NCBI RefSeq assembly: GCF_049445995.1
Contig: NZ_JBMSDZ010000034.1
Location: 1 to 28,363 of the forward strand
Length of the DNA: 28,363 bases
Direction of reading: 5' to 3'
DNA from: Dyella_A sp049445995
GTDB taxonomy: Bacteria; Pseudomonadota; Gammaproteobacteria; Xanthomonadales; Rhodanobacteraceae
The number at the start of each line of letters is the position of its first letter. Within the stretch, counting starts at the first letter, position 1. Under the pieces are notes generated by a model. The model made no database searches and was not told the DNA's origin. It saw nothing but the letters and a program-made list of their open reading frames with translations. Shown piece by piece: positions 21,455 to 28,363 of the stretch. The translations under genes were made by a program, and so were the position numbers.

Positions 21455-22240
21455 TTAGTTCCTCGGAAATAGGGTTTCGAACACGTCCTCGGACGCCGCT
21501 GACGGAGTGCCAGCCACGCTGCGGGACGAGGAAAGGTCGGGGGGGATGGCTTGAGCGGCTTGACGCTTGGCGTCTGCCTTGGCCTGCAATTCGGCTTCGA
21601 TCTTGGCCCGCACTTCGGCCTCGACCTTGGCGCGATAGGCCTCGGGGTCTTCCATCTGTTTCAGTTCGCTCAGCTGCTTACCGAGCCTGTAGGCGGCCAG
21701 TGCCGGGTTCGGTGCGCTCAGGACGCGCTGCGCAATCGCAGGGTTCGTCTTGGCGTGTTCCTGCACCACGGCAAAAACTTCGTCGTAGTCCGGGTGCGCT
21801 TCCCGTGCCTGCTCTTCGAGCGCCGCATACAGCCGCTGTGTGGCCGTCTGCTCCACGGCTTTCAGCCGCTGCGATACGAACGCATCCGGGTCTTCCCAGA
21901 TTTCGACTTTCTGTTCCGCCTGCACCGGCTGTTGCGGCTGCGCCCCATTGCGCAGTTCCTGAAGCTGGCGCTCGTACTCGGCGATCTTTCGATCACGCTC
22001 TTGCAGCTCACGCTCGCGGGCCTGCCGCTTCTCGCGCTCTGCCTTCATGGCCGCGTAGGGCACATGGGTTTCTGTCTGAGGGTCCGGGGCCGCTGGCGCC
22101 TCGGGTTCCGTTGGCGTGTCCGCCTCAGGGGTTTCAGCCGTTGCCGTGCTGTCCGATTCGTCGGCGGCTACTTCTTCATCCGCTGCCGGCGTCTCATCAT
22201 CACGAAACTCATCAAGAAAATCACGCTCCACTTGGCTCAT
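21455..22240 (-). CDS. Capsid scaffolding protein
   Basis: A 261-aa, highly charged protein starting at ATG 22240 after GAGG; an alternative GTG lies four codons upstream. The N-terminal 60 residues are acidic and rich in Glu, Thr and Pro. A long coiled coil follows (about 65-100: REKRQARERELQERDRKIAE), then helical segments 'VEQTATQRLYAALEEQAREA' and 'RAKVEAEVRAKIEAELQAKA'. The C terminus has a basic tail and ends 'DVFETLFPRN', a likely coat-binding hook. It lies between portal and coat, the classic scaffold position. It would guide procapsid assembly and then leave. Confidence 0.85.
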   Translation of the reverse strand: MSQVERDFLDEFRDDETPAADEEVAADESDSTATAETPEADTPTEPEAPAAPDPQTETHVPYAAMKAEREKRQARERELQERDRKIAEYERQLQELRNGAQPQQPVQAEQKVEIWEDPDAFVSQRLKAVEQTATQRLYAALEEQAREAHPDYDEVFAVVQEHAKTNPAIAQRVLSAPNPALAAYRLGKQLSELKQMEDPEAYRAKVEAEVRAKIEAELQAKADAKRQAAQAIPPDLSSSRSVAGTPSAASEDVFETLFPRN

Positions 22241-22331
22241 CGTTTGCCTCACATCGACCGTTCGCCGTCGTCACGCATCGCGCCAAACCGTGCGCGTCCG
22301 GTTGCCCACTGCCAGGGCAAATCGCGGGCAC

Positions 22332-22353
22332 AAAAAAACCGCCTTGCGGCGGC
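22332..22353 (-). terminator. Terminator between portal and scaffold
   Basis: On the minus strand GCCGCC-GCAA-GGCGGT forms a compact stem followed by an uninterrupted run of seven T. The 135-bp gap 22241-22375 holds nothing else I can support, although a promoter for scaffold and coat is likely there. Confidence 0.85.
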
Positions 22354-22375
22354 TCGTTCGTGCGTGTTCTTTGGG

Positions 22376-24331
22376 TTACTGCATGGGCGTCGGCTGGGCC
22401 TGCCCTTGGCTCATGTCTGGAGGTGTCATGGATGCGTCACCGCTGATGCCTTGAATCGGGTACACGGTGCCAAGCACCTGCGGATTCACGGCCTTCATGG
22501 CTGCAATGCGCGCCGTCTCGGCCTCGTAGATCTGCAATTCCAGCTGGCGCATGCGGAACTGGTGTTCGTCGGCATGCTTCGCCAACTCGATCTGATTCTT
22601 CTGCTGGTCGGTGTTGACGCTTTGCAGCTTCTGCTGCGCGTCCTGTAGCTGCTGTTGCAAGTCCTGCATCTGCTGCTGTACCTGCGGAGGTACTTGCGGC
22701 TGATCCAGCATCGCCAGGATCTGATCCTTGTTGCGCAGCTGCGAGGCCTGAATGATGGCCTTCGTCGGGATCGCGGTCGGGTCTATCTTTTTCAGGTCGA
22801 TCAACGCCTGGAACTGCTCCGACTCAATCGTCACGGAGTGCGGCGCATCCTCGAGGATGATGTCCACGTCCAGCTCGGCCAGCTGGTTTTGCACGCCCAC
22901 CTGCTGCATCGCCATCGGGTCGCGCGGGTCGAACTGAATCCCCTGCTGCTGCCAAACATGGCCCTGCAGTATCGGCTTGTTCAACGCCACCCAGCGCATG
23001 TTGCGCTCGTCATCGGTGACGCGAATCCAGCGTTCCTCGGTCCAGAACTGACGGATGCGGTACCAGATATGCCGGTACACCTCCCAGCTCCAGTGCTTGA
23101 GCGAGTCAAAGATGCCGGAGTATTCCGCCAGCGCGGAGCTGATTTGGATCTCCTGCGAACGACCGGAAGGCGCCTGCTGGTCGCCACTCAGCGCCGGGTT
23201 GACGCCGGTAATGTCGATCTCGCCCTTGGACTCCTGCAGCAGCTGGAATTGGCCGGAAACCAAGTCGTTCTGCGAAATCACCTCGAACTTCATGCCGGGA
23301 TTTGGCTGCATCACGCCATCCGGCCGCGCCGCCTCCCGGCGCGTCTGCTCGATATCGTCAACCGCGCCCTTCTCAATGATCAGCTGCTTGGTATTGAGCA
23401 GATGCAGCGCCTTGCTGCGGCGCTTGTTGATCTCGTCCTGCGGGCTGATGTGCCGCTTCACCACGCCATAGCGACGGTTCTGGCGGTCGATGTAGGCGGA
23501 GATCGGGATCAGGTCGCACACTGGCTCGCCATGTTCGTCCTGATAGGGAGACACCTGCGGATCACGCAGATAACCACCCTTGCAGACCACGCACGTCCAC
23601 CACTCGCCCTGATGCTTGAAGCGATGCTGCAGAACGCGGATGCGCTTGCGCTTGCGGTCTCCCCACATGATGCTCGGGCGGTCGTCGAACGTATCGCCAA
23701 CCGTCACGCCTTCGGCATAGCAGCCGCTGATGACGTCATCCTTGCCCTTGAAGCGGCGCATGGCGTCCGCCTCGTCCATCCACAGCACGACGCCCATGTA
23801 CTCGGCGTCTTTGAAGTCGCGGCGGCGGCTGTGTGGGTCGCGGTAGAAACGATCCCAAGGCACCCACGTAAGCACCACCTCCATCTTGCCTTCGTCGTCC
23901 GGCTTGACGGTGACGGTCGCGGCGCCGATACCCTCGATCATCAAGTTCTCGGCCACGTCCGAGCGGATGGCGTCGAAGTTGTTGCTCTCGCACACAAAGC
24001 GCAGGGCATCGGTGATGCTATTGGCCTCGTCCTCGTGCTTTGGCGTACGCGGGAAGGCGCGCGGGTCGGTCCGCATGCGCTTTTCCTGGCCGAGCAACGC
24101 ATCAACTTTCGGCGCAATCCGGTTGGAAATCACCACCGGCTGACCGCGCTTGCGCAGGGCCTCCTGCTCGGCATCCGTCAGCTGGTAGCCGTCGTAGTAG
24201 TCGCGCGCCTGCTCGGAGTCCGCACGCTCATCTGACGTGTTGTCGAACGAATCTTGGAACTGGTCGATCAGCAACGCCGAATCGGGCAGATCGGACGGCG
24301 CTTTTTGGTCGTCTGTGTTCTGCTCAATCAT
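22376..24331 (-). CDS. P22-like portal protein
   Basis: A 651-aa portal, near the 725 aa of P22 gp1. Twelve copies form the channel for DNA entry and exit at one capsid vertex. The N-terminal region has 'ARDYYDGYQLTDAEQEAL', then 'PVVISNRIAPKVDALLGQEK', the standard start of this family. 'VTWVPWDRFYRDPHSRRRDF' and 'GVNPALSGDQQAPSGRSQEI' follow. The C-terminal 100 residues are Gln-rich and coiled coil (QMQDLQQQLQDAQQKLQS), equivalent to the portal barrel. It overlaps the terminase stop by ATGA. The sequence continues to a Met/Gln-rich end. Confidence 0.93.
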   Translation of the reverse strand: MIEQNTDDQKAPSDLPDSALLIDQFQDSFDNTSDERADSEQARDYYDGYQLTDAEQEALRKRGQPVVISNRIAPKVDALLGQEKRMRTDPRAFPRTPKHEDEANSITDALRFVCESNNFDAIRSDVAENLMIEGIGAATVTVKPDDEGKMEVVLTWVPWDRFYRDPHSRRRDFKDAEYMGVVLWMDEADAMRRFKGKDDVISGCYAEGVTVGDTFDDRPSIMWGDRKRKRIRVLQHRFKHQGEWWTCVVCKGGYLRDPQVSPYQDEHGEPVCDLIPISAYIDRQNRRYGVVKRHISPQDEINKRRSKALHLLNTKQLIIEKGAVDDIEQTRREAARPDGVMQPNPGMKFEVISQNDLVSGQFQLLQESKGEIDITGVNPALSGDQQAPSGRSQEIQISSALAEYSGIFDSLKHWSWEVYRHIWYRIRQFWTEERWIRVTDDERNMRWVALNKPILQGHVWQQQGIQFDPRDPMAMQQVGVQNQLAELDVDIILEDAPHSVTIESEQFQALIDLKKIDPTAIPTKAIIQASQLRNKDQILAMLDQPQVPPQVQQQMQDLQQQLQDAQQKLQSVNTDQQKNQIELAKHADEHQFRMRQLELQIYEAETARIAAMKAVNPQVLGTVYPIQGISGDASMTPPDMSQGQAQPTPMQ

Positions 24332-25593
24332 GCGGTTTTCCAGTTGTAAGCCTCTTCAGGCTCCACGTCGTAGTCGTCCAGACGCCTCTCGGCCTTGGCC
24401 TCGGCGGACGGCTTGTATCCGGACCTGCGCAACTCTTCGAGCGCGTATCGCAGCGCGTCAATCGTGTGGTTCTGCTTGTCCTCAAGCACCGGCAGGATCT
24501 CCTCCGTGTGCTTGTCGATCTTGTAGCTGTAGCTCGCCAGCTCATCGGCGACGTGCTCGCATCGCGGATGCACCACGATGTCGAACGAGCGAAGGAACTC
24601 CACGCCGTCCTCAAGGCTTCCCGGACCCTTCAAGGCCGATGTGATGCGGAAGCCTTGGCGCTGCATGTAGCTGACCGTTTCCGGCCTGGCGCTGTCGGCA
24701 CGTATCAGCCATTTCCTGCTGCCGACAATCGTGTCGAACAGGGCCGGCGTCTTATCGATCTCGCAGCCCACCTGCCAAGCCTCGGCATCGACGTAGAGCG
24801 TCCGGCCATCGACGTGGCAGCGCACCAGCACGGTTGGATCAATAGCGAAACCCCAGTCAGCACCGAAGCGGTGCACGGCATCAGGCGGCGTGGTGAATTC
24901 CTCTACTCGCCAGTTTCGGAATACCCTGGCATTCGCGTTCATCGCGTAGTGCCCACCCCAGACGTGCCGGAACTTCTCCGGGTCACGCCTGCGGTCGCCT
25001 TCCAGTTCCTCGCGTAGCTCGTCAGGCAACCACGGGTTGTCGGACCAGTTGGCCTCGACCACAACAGCGCCGTTTGGCGGCATTTCACCGCGAAGCAGCG
25101 CATCTACCGGGTCATCCGGCTTGTTCGGGTTCCAGCTGAACCAGATCTCCGAGCCAGCCTTGCGGAAGGTTGGTCGGAGCATGTCCAGGCTGCGCTGGCT
25201 AAGGCTCTGCGCCTCTTCCACCCAAGCGATGTCGAAACCTTCCAGCGACTTGATCGAGTCGGCCGTATGGTTCTGCATGCCTTGGAAGATGATGACGCCG
25301 CCTCCCGGCGTCTTGATCTCCGATTCAAGGATGTCGAACCCTGGGAATCCGTACTGGCGGATCTTGTCCTCCACCAGCAGCTTCACCGAGTTCTTCAGCG
25401 ACTTCTGGACCTCACGCACGCATGCCGCACGCAGTCCCGGCTGCAAGGCGCACCGCTCGACCAGCAGCTCGGCGAAGAAGTGCGATTTCCCCGATCCGCG
25501 CCCGCCGTGAGCGCCCTTGTAGCGGGATGGCTCAAGAAGTGGGCGGAAGACCCTAGCGGTCGGGATGCGGATCGACGATGACGCGCTCGACAC
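24328..25593 (-). CDS. Terminase large subunit (ATPase/nuclease)
   Basis: About 421 aa from GTG 25593. The frame is open to ATG 25620 or ATG 25602, and the true start is uncertain because this segment overlaps the small-subunit gene. It is the packaging motor and headful nuclease. Walker A is 'GGRGSGKSH' (about residues 30-38), and Walker B with the catalytic Glu is 'FDIAWVEEAQSL' (about 120-131). The 'WFSWNPNKPDDPV' coupling motif follows. The C-terminal nuclease begins with 'RFGADWGFAIDPTVLVRCH', whose Asp residues bind metal. It belongs to the PBSX/Terminase_3-type group. It is followed by the portal with an ATGA overlap. Confidence 0.93.
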   Translation of the reverse strand: MSSASSSIRIPTARVFRPLLEPSRYKGAHGGRGSGKSHFFAELLVERCALQPGLRAACVREVQKSLKNSVKLLVEDKIRQYGFPGFDILESEIKTPGGGVIIFQGMQNHTADSIKSLEGFDIAWVEEAQSLSQRSLDMLRPTFRKAGSEIWFSWNPNKPDDPVDALLRGEMPPNGAVVVEANWSDNPWLPDELREELEGDRRRDPEKFRHVWGGHYAMNANARVFRNWRVEEFTTPPDAVHRFGADWGFAIDPTVLVRCHVDGRTLYVDAEAWQVGCEIDKTPALFDTIVGSRKWLIRADSARPETVSYMQRQGFRITSALKGPGSLEDGVEFLRSFDIVVHPRCEHVADELASYSYKIDKHTEEILPVLEDKQNHTIDALRYALEELRRSGYKPSAEAKAERRLDDYDVEPEEAYNWKTA

Positions 25594-25951
25594 GCAGTAC
25601 ATGCTCCTGCGGACCGCCATTCGGCCCGCTCACTTCATGCTTCTGACGCTCGGCGTAGTCGTCCGAGAATCGGCAGTTGACATTCTTGGCCCACAGCGTG
25701 GCGTTGAAACCGGGCTTTTCGAGACCGTCCTGCCCCTTGTCCTCCCACCACGCCTGCGCATAGGTATGGGAAAGATCCATCGCGGCTGCGAAGTCCTCGT
25801 GCACCTTCATCCAGGTATAGACGGTGACCTTGCAGACGCCCAACGCAGCGGCAATCTGGACGCGGCTCTTGCCAAGCTTTCCAAGCTCGATCGCGCGCTC
25901 GCAGAACTCTTCGCGGTAGCTGGATGGCCTCCCGGGTAGCCCGTTGGCCAT
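25553..25951 (-). CDS. Terminase small subunit (HTH)
   Basis: A 132-aa protein starting at ATG 25951, which overlaps the upstream stop as TGATG; a longer frame to 26143 is not needed. The N-terminal helix-turn-helix reads 'CERAIELGKLGKSRVQIAAA' then 'LGVCKVTVYTWMKVHEDF'. An oligomerisation region 'LSHTYAQAWWEDKGQDGLEK' and a linker ending 'VERVIVDPHPDR' follow. Small terminases recognise pac sites and regulate the large subunit. Its position before the large subunit and the HTH make the call secure. The pac site is often inside this gene, but none can be identified by eye. Confidence 0.85.
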   Translation of the reverse strand: MANGLPGRPSSYREEFCERAIELGKLGKSRVQIAAALGVCKVTVYTWMKVHEDFAAAMDLSHTYAQAWWEDKGQDGLEKPGFNATLWAKNVNCRFSDDYAERQKHEVSGPNGGPQEHVLRVERVIVDPHPDR

Positions 25952-26682
25952 CACACAATCTCCATCAACGCGGTATAGACCAGCTGGCCGTCCGCGAACA
26001 GGTCGAAACGCATCATGTTGTAGGGCTGCACGTACATCCCGTAGTCGTAGCCAAGTCCCGAGGTGCGCAGCAGCGATGCGGGAACCGTGAATTGCACCAG
26101 TCCATTCGCATCGGCGGTCGCGTCCAGCGTGGCGAAAGGCCACGTCACGCCGTATCGGTACACCTTTGCCTGCACCGTGACCGCGTTCGTGAAGTCCACG
26201 CGACCGAGTTCATTGCGCACGTAGCACTTGATCGGCGTATCGATGCCACGGTAGATACGATGCGTCGTCTGCTGGCGCACAAGGTCGCCGGAGACGAAAG
26301 ATGGGTTTGGCGTCGGCGTCAGTACGGCGTCGATCTTGTAGATCGGTCCATAGCTCGAATACAGCGCGAACTGAACCGCGTCGCCCTGCGCCAGCGCTCC
26401 CGTGCTGAAGCTGTACGTTCCGACCGATCCGACATCCTGCGTCCAAACGCCAAGCGCATTGACAGTCAGGGCGGCAGTGTTGGTGTTGCTTGAGCTTCCC
26501 GGAACTTTGACATCAAGCGAGAAAGAGACGATCTCGCCGGCATTTGCCGTTGCGCTGATCGTCGGGGAGATTCCGCCGTTGTACTGGTCGAAGAACTCAT
26601 ACGTAGAGCCGTTCCAGTACGACGGCGGCGACGCACCGGCCTCATCCTTCCAGCGCGATGCGGTGAGAAGAAGGTTGGGCAC
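25951..26682 (-). CDS. Beta-rich protein of unknown role, adjoining GT2
   Basis: A 243-aa protein with no TM or signal peptide. Residues about 1-110 alternate strands and Ser/Thr/Asn turns ('YNGGISPTISATANAGEIVS', 'SSSNTNTAALTVNALGVWTQ', 'GTYSFSTGALAQGDAVQFAL'), as in a beta-sandwich such as a carbohydrate-binding domain. Residues about 135-243 ('RIYRGIDTPIKCYVRNELGR', 'FTNAVTVQAKVYRYG', 'SGLGYDYGMYVQPYNMMRFD') look like an Ig-like domain similar to phage baseplate or head-decoration proteins. It overlaps the glycosyltransferase gene by 41 bp and the small terminase by one base. It could be a virion surface protein modified by that enzyme. I do not recognise a named family. Confidence 0.7.
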   Translation of the reverse strand: MPNLLLTASRWKDEAGASPPSYWNGSTYEFFDQYNGGISPTISATANAGEIVSFSLDVKVPGSSSNTNTAALTVNALGVWTQDVGSVGTYSFSTGALAQGDAVQFALYSSYGPIYKIDAVLTPTPNPSFVSGDLVRQQTTHRIYRGIDTPIKCYVRNELGRVDFTNAVTVQAKVYRYGVTWPFATLDATADANGLVQFTVPASLLRTSGLGYDYGMYVQPYNMMRFDLFADGQLVYTALMEIV

Positions 26683-27205
26683 GGGCTAGTTCCAGTTCGT
26701 CATGGTGGGCTCGGCGCAGGACGCGCGCCTTGCTGGTTCCGTACAGGCGGTGCACGTAGGCGGCCGATGGAAGATCGACCGCATCGGCTTCCACGGCTCG
26801 CAGCTGGGCCACGTCTCCGCAGCACTTCCACTGCGTGTGATCGATGATCCATCCCCGCCGAATAGCTACCAAGTGATGACGCGAAGCGCCTGGACGCTGG
26901 TGGCCGTTCTGCAGGGTGAACTCCGGCGTGCAGGCTGCCGCTACTCCAGCGAGCAGCGGCTCGCGCATCTGTTCGAACGCGTGCGGCAACAGGTAGTCGT
27001 CGTCATCCACGCAGGTGACGTAGGGGTGCGATCCCATCGCGTACCCAGCTGCCCGAGCTCGACCAACATGACCAGCAACGAATGGCGCAATGTGCAACGC
27101 GATGGCGAAACCCGCGCGGTCGATTGCTTCGTGCACGCTGTCCAGGCACTGGCTGACCCACTCGCGTGGCGTATCCTGCGCGATGATGACGTGCACGTCG
27201 AGCAT
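26642..27205 (-). CDS. Phage-encoded family-2-type glycosyltransferase
   Basis: A 187-aa protein from ATG 27205 (ATG 27223 also possible), with a short GT-A fold. The N-terminal strand 'LDVHVIIAQDTPREWVSQCL' is followed by 'VGRARAAGYAMGSHPYVTCV'. The nucleotide-sugar/metal motif DDDD (residues 67-70, 'VDDDDYLLPHAFEQM') matches GT2 enzymes. A later 'WIIDHTQWKCCGDVAQLRAV' block is in the acceptor-side position. There is no TM, so it is a soluble cytoplasmic enzyme rather than an O-antigen transferase of the Gtr type. The final codons overlap the next gene by 41 bp. The acceptor may be the adjacent beta-rich protein, phage DNA or a host glycan; the sequence does not decide. Confidence 0.75.
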   Translation of the reverse strand: MLDVHVIIAQDTPREWVSQCLDSVHEAIDRAGFAIALHIAPFVAGHVGRARAAGYAMGSHPYVTCVDDDDYLLPHAFEQMREPLLAGVAAACTPEFTLQNGHQRPGASRHHLVAIRRGWIIDHTQWKCCGDVAQLRAVEADAVDLPSAAYVHRLYGTSKARVLRRAHHDELELARAQPSSHRIALEG

Positions 27206-27386
27206 GAAAGGAACCCAGCCCATCCGGCGAGCGGACAGGGGCTTACGGCATGGACTCTTGGGGAGAAAAGTCGGCAGCGCGACGACGCTTCACAGCGGGA
27301 TCAGGTGCGCAGCGGATGAGTCTGGGTGGCTCACCGTGGCGTTACCGGCACGATGAGGCAGTGACAGGATTGCGGACAGTTTGTAA

Positions 27387-27815
27387 TTACACAACCGCCT
27401 TGAGATCGGACGGCGATTCCTCGCTGAAAGGTATGCGCAGCCACCCGGCAATGTGGATCCGAGCCACCCGAAGATGCTGGTAGTACCTCACGCGCCCCAC
27501 GTTGTCGCCAAGCTTGCGCAGCTTCTGCTGCTTGGACTCCACCGGCTGCCCAGGTAGCCAGTATTCCAGCGTGACGATGATCGCCGGAAGTCTCCCCTCG
27601 GGCTGCTCGGCAAGTGCCCTCACCGCCTCGTCCACCTCGTCAGCGGATGTGCGCTGCGCCACGTAGCCAAGCCCATCAGGTGGCCGACCGTGCCACTTCA
27701 TCAGCGAAGCCATGGGCGACTTGCCTTGCCAGCCGATTTGCTCGTACCGGCCGCCGCCGTATTCCTTGCCCCACTCGACAAGGCGCGCCTCAAGAGTTGC
27801 GGATCGACGGCCCAT
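27387..27815 (-). CDS. Possible Q-like late antiterminator / late control protein
   Basis: A 142-aa basic protein starting at ATG 27815 after a GGGGGC ribosome-site-like stretch. The N terminus 'TLEARLVEWGKEYGGGRYEQ' resembles the 'WG' helix of Q-type antiterminators. The C-terminal 'LGDNVGRVRYYQHLRVARIH' resembles their helix-turn-helix ('YY' followed by a helix and a conserved hydrophobic end). Q proteins let RNA polymerase read through terminators into the late operon, and this gene lies just before the late genes, which contain three terminators. The similarity is weak, and an unrelated DUF-type phage regulator is possible. A 181-bp gap (27206-27386) follows with no clear feature except a TGTAATTACA palindrome at the stop codon. 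Confidence 0.5.
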   Translation of the reverse strand: MGRRSATLEARLVEWGKEYGGGRYEQIGWQGKSPMASLMKWHGRPPDGLGYVAQRTSADEVDEAVRALAEQPEGRLPAIIVTLEYWLPGQPVESKQQKLRKLGDNVGRVRYYQHLRVARIHIAGWLRIPFSEESPSDLKAVV

Positions 27816-28039
27816 GCTTTGCCCCCATGCGATTGATTGCGTTCAGAATTACTGTACTGATTGGTTCTTTTTCCCTTGGCCGCGCGCCTCACATCACGCT
27901 GCAGCTTCGCATCAAGCCCCTGCAGCTTGCGCACGTAGTCATGGGCCACGTCGGGCGGGAGCATCTTGTAGTCGCCGCCGACGTAGATGCATAGCTTGCC
28001 GTCGATGATTGCGGCGTCAGGCTTCGTGGCCAGCGTCAT
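27701..28039 (-). CDS. Small basic phage protein, unknown function
   Basis: A 112-aa ORF starting at ATG 28039, six bases after GGAGG. The first 75 residues look protein-like: 'AAIIDGKLCIYVGGDYKMLP', then a helix 'AHDYVRKLQGLDAKLQRDVR' and a basic 'RAAKGKRTNQYSNSERN' region. The last 38 codons overlap the Q-like gene by 115 bp in another frame and look less constrained. I do not recognise a family. The good ribosome site and tight spacing with the Cys-rich gene upstream support it being translated. Either this gene or the Q-like gene may be mis-called at the overlap. Confidence 0.55.
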   Translation of the reverse strand: MTLATKPDAAIIDGKLCIYVGGDYKMLPPDVAHDYVRKLQGLDAKLQRDVRRAAKGKRTNQYSNSERNQSHGGKAWAVDPQLLRRALSSGARNTAAAGTSKSAGKASRPWLR

Positions 28040-28259
28040 CGCGCGCCTCCTCGAATGATCGGCAGTGCCGCTGTGTGCCTGGGTAGTTCCAGCCGTTGAA
28101 CCGCACACAGAAGCCGAGGCCGGCGGCGCGGTTGTGCTTGTCCGGAGTGAAGTGCCGGCAGCCCGCGCACGTCACCAGCGGCAGCGGCTCGGGCGCTGGG
28201 CGATCCAGTTCGTCGAGCCACTGGCGGAGCTGGCGATCGTGGGCGGCGCTGCGCGGCAT
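28017..28259 (-). CDS. Small Cys-rich protein, putative zinc-binding
   Basis: An 80-aa protein with 'VTCAGCRHFTPDKHNRAAGL' and 'GFCVRFNGWNYPGTQRHCRS', giving a C-x2-C-x-H...C...H-C arrangement suited to one zinc ion. Similar short Cys-rich proteins occur in the replication/late-control region of many phages, with no known function. It overlaps the next gene by 23 bp and follows the partial upstream gene by about 10 bp. It may be a regulator that binds DNA, RNA or protein; the sequence does not say which. Confidence 0.65.
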   Translation of the reverse strand: MPRSAAHDRQLRQWLDELDRPAPEPLPLVTCAGCRHFTPDKHNRAAGLGFCVRFNGWNYPGTQRHCRSFEEARDDAGHEA

Positions 28260-28269
28260 GGTCAGAGCG

Positions 28270-28363
28270 TCAGGCGCTCGGATGATCCGGACGCGGCATT
28301 CCGGCGATGTCTGCCGCAGCGTCCGCTTTCGTCAGCACCGGCTTTGCCAGCTCGTCGCGCAGG
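28270..28363 (-). CDS. C-terminal end of a phage gene, cut by right edge
   Basis: An open frame enters from the right edge and stops with TGA at 28270-28272. The last 30 residues read 'LRDELAKPVLTKADAAADIA' and then 'GMPRPDHPSA', a helical, protein-like end with no recognised motif. The spacing to the next start is about 10 bp, consistent with the same operon. The function cannot be judged from this fragment. Confidence 0.5.
   Translation of the reverse strand, partial: LRDELAKPVLTKADAAADIAGMPRPDHPSA

Larger units (their letters stand above)
9078..28363 (-). mobile_element. Podovirus-like prophage, late half, runs off right edge
   Basis: A continuous late operon on the minus strand: lysis, tail fibres, ejection proteins, neck, coat, scaffold, portal, terminase and late-control genes. 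The P22-type portal, gp4-like and gp10-like neck proteins, ejection proteins and absence of sheath, tube or tape-measure genes indicate a short-tailed virion. The 3' end of the operon lies beside truD. The left boundary is set only approximately at the hairpin. No integrase, repressor or replication gene is seen, so these lie beyond the right edge if the prophage is complete. Confidence 0.85.

Noticed and set aside
22655..24235. 526-aa plus-strand ORF antisense to the portal gene
   Set aside because: It mirrors portal codons, is rich in His/Arg/Leu, and has no independent motif. Such antisense ORFs are common in GC-rich DNA.
27376..27396. TGTAATTACA palindrome as an operator
   Set aside because: It overlaps the stop codon of the Q-like gene, is a single short copy and has no promoter beside it, so a regulatory role is not supported.

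Overview
The window is high-GC DNA from a gammaproteobacterium. The best fit is the order Xanthomonadales, probably Rhodanobacteraceae or Xanthomonadaceae. I infer this from the truD-surE-pcm-yqaA-nlpD gene order, the Zur-type regulator, the tRNA Gly-Gly-Cys-Leu cluster and the general look of the proteins. I have not run a search to confirm it.

There are three zones. (1) Positions 1-2614 are the end of an integrated element: an ASCH-like phage protein (5' end outside the window), a J-domain protein, an AlpA-type regulator and a convergent P4-type tyrosine integrase that reads away from the 3' end of tRNA-Leu(TAA), the probable attachment site. (2) Positions 2615-9077 are host chromosome: four tRNA genes (Leu, Cys, Gly, Gly), a zinc-uptake-type Fur regulator, a 161-bp nested palindrome, a complete IS200-type insertion sequence with its translation-blocking leader hairpin, and the minus-strand genes truD, surE, pcm, a YqaA/DedA-like membrane protein and nlpD. 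(3) From about 9078 to the right edge lies the late half of a second, podovirus-like prophage, almost all on the minus strand. It enters from the right edge and ends beside truD. Its integrase and far end are outside the window.

In transcription order (right to left) the prophage shows: a partial protein, a small Cys-rich protein, a small basic protein and a possible Q-type late antiterminator; then a family-2 glycosyltransferase overlapping a beta-rich protein of unknown role. Packaging and head genes follow: small and large terminase, portal, scaffold, N4-gp56-family coat protein, and P22 gp4-like and gp10-like neck proteins. A 2OG-Fe(II) oxygenase and a 60-aa protein sit between the neck and ejection genes. 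Three ejection or internal virion proteins come next, then three tail-fibre-type proteins and a fibre-assembly-like protein. The lysis cassette has two small membrane proteins, a GH24 endolysin and an Rz/Rz1 spanin pair. Most start and stop codons overlap as ATGA or TGATG, which suggests tight translational coupling. Hairpin terminators after the portal, the coat and the ejection block divide the operon into expression steps.

The parts most worth a second look are the glycosyltransferase/beta-protein pair just before the terminase, the oxygenase inside the virion operon, the single plus-strand membrane ORF at 13607-13837, the 161-bp palindrome beside the IS200 copy, and the repeats upstream of the integrase.
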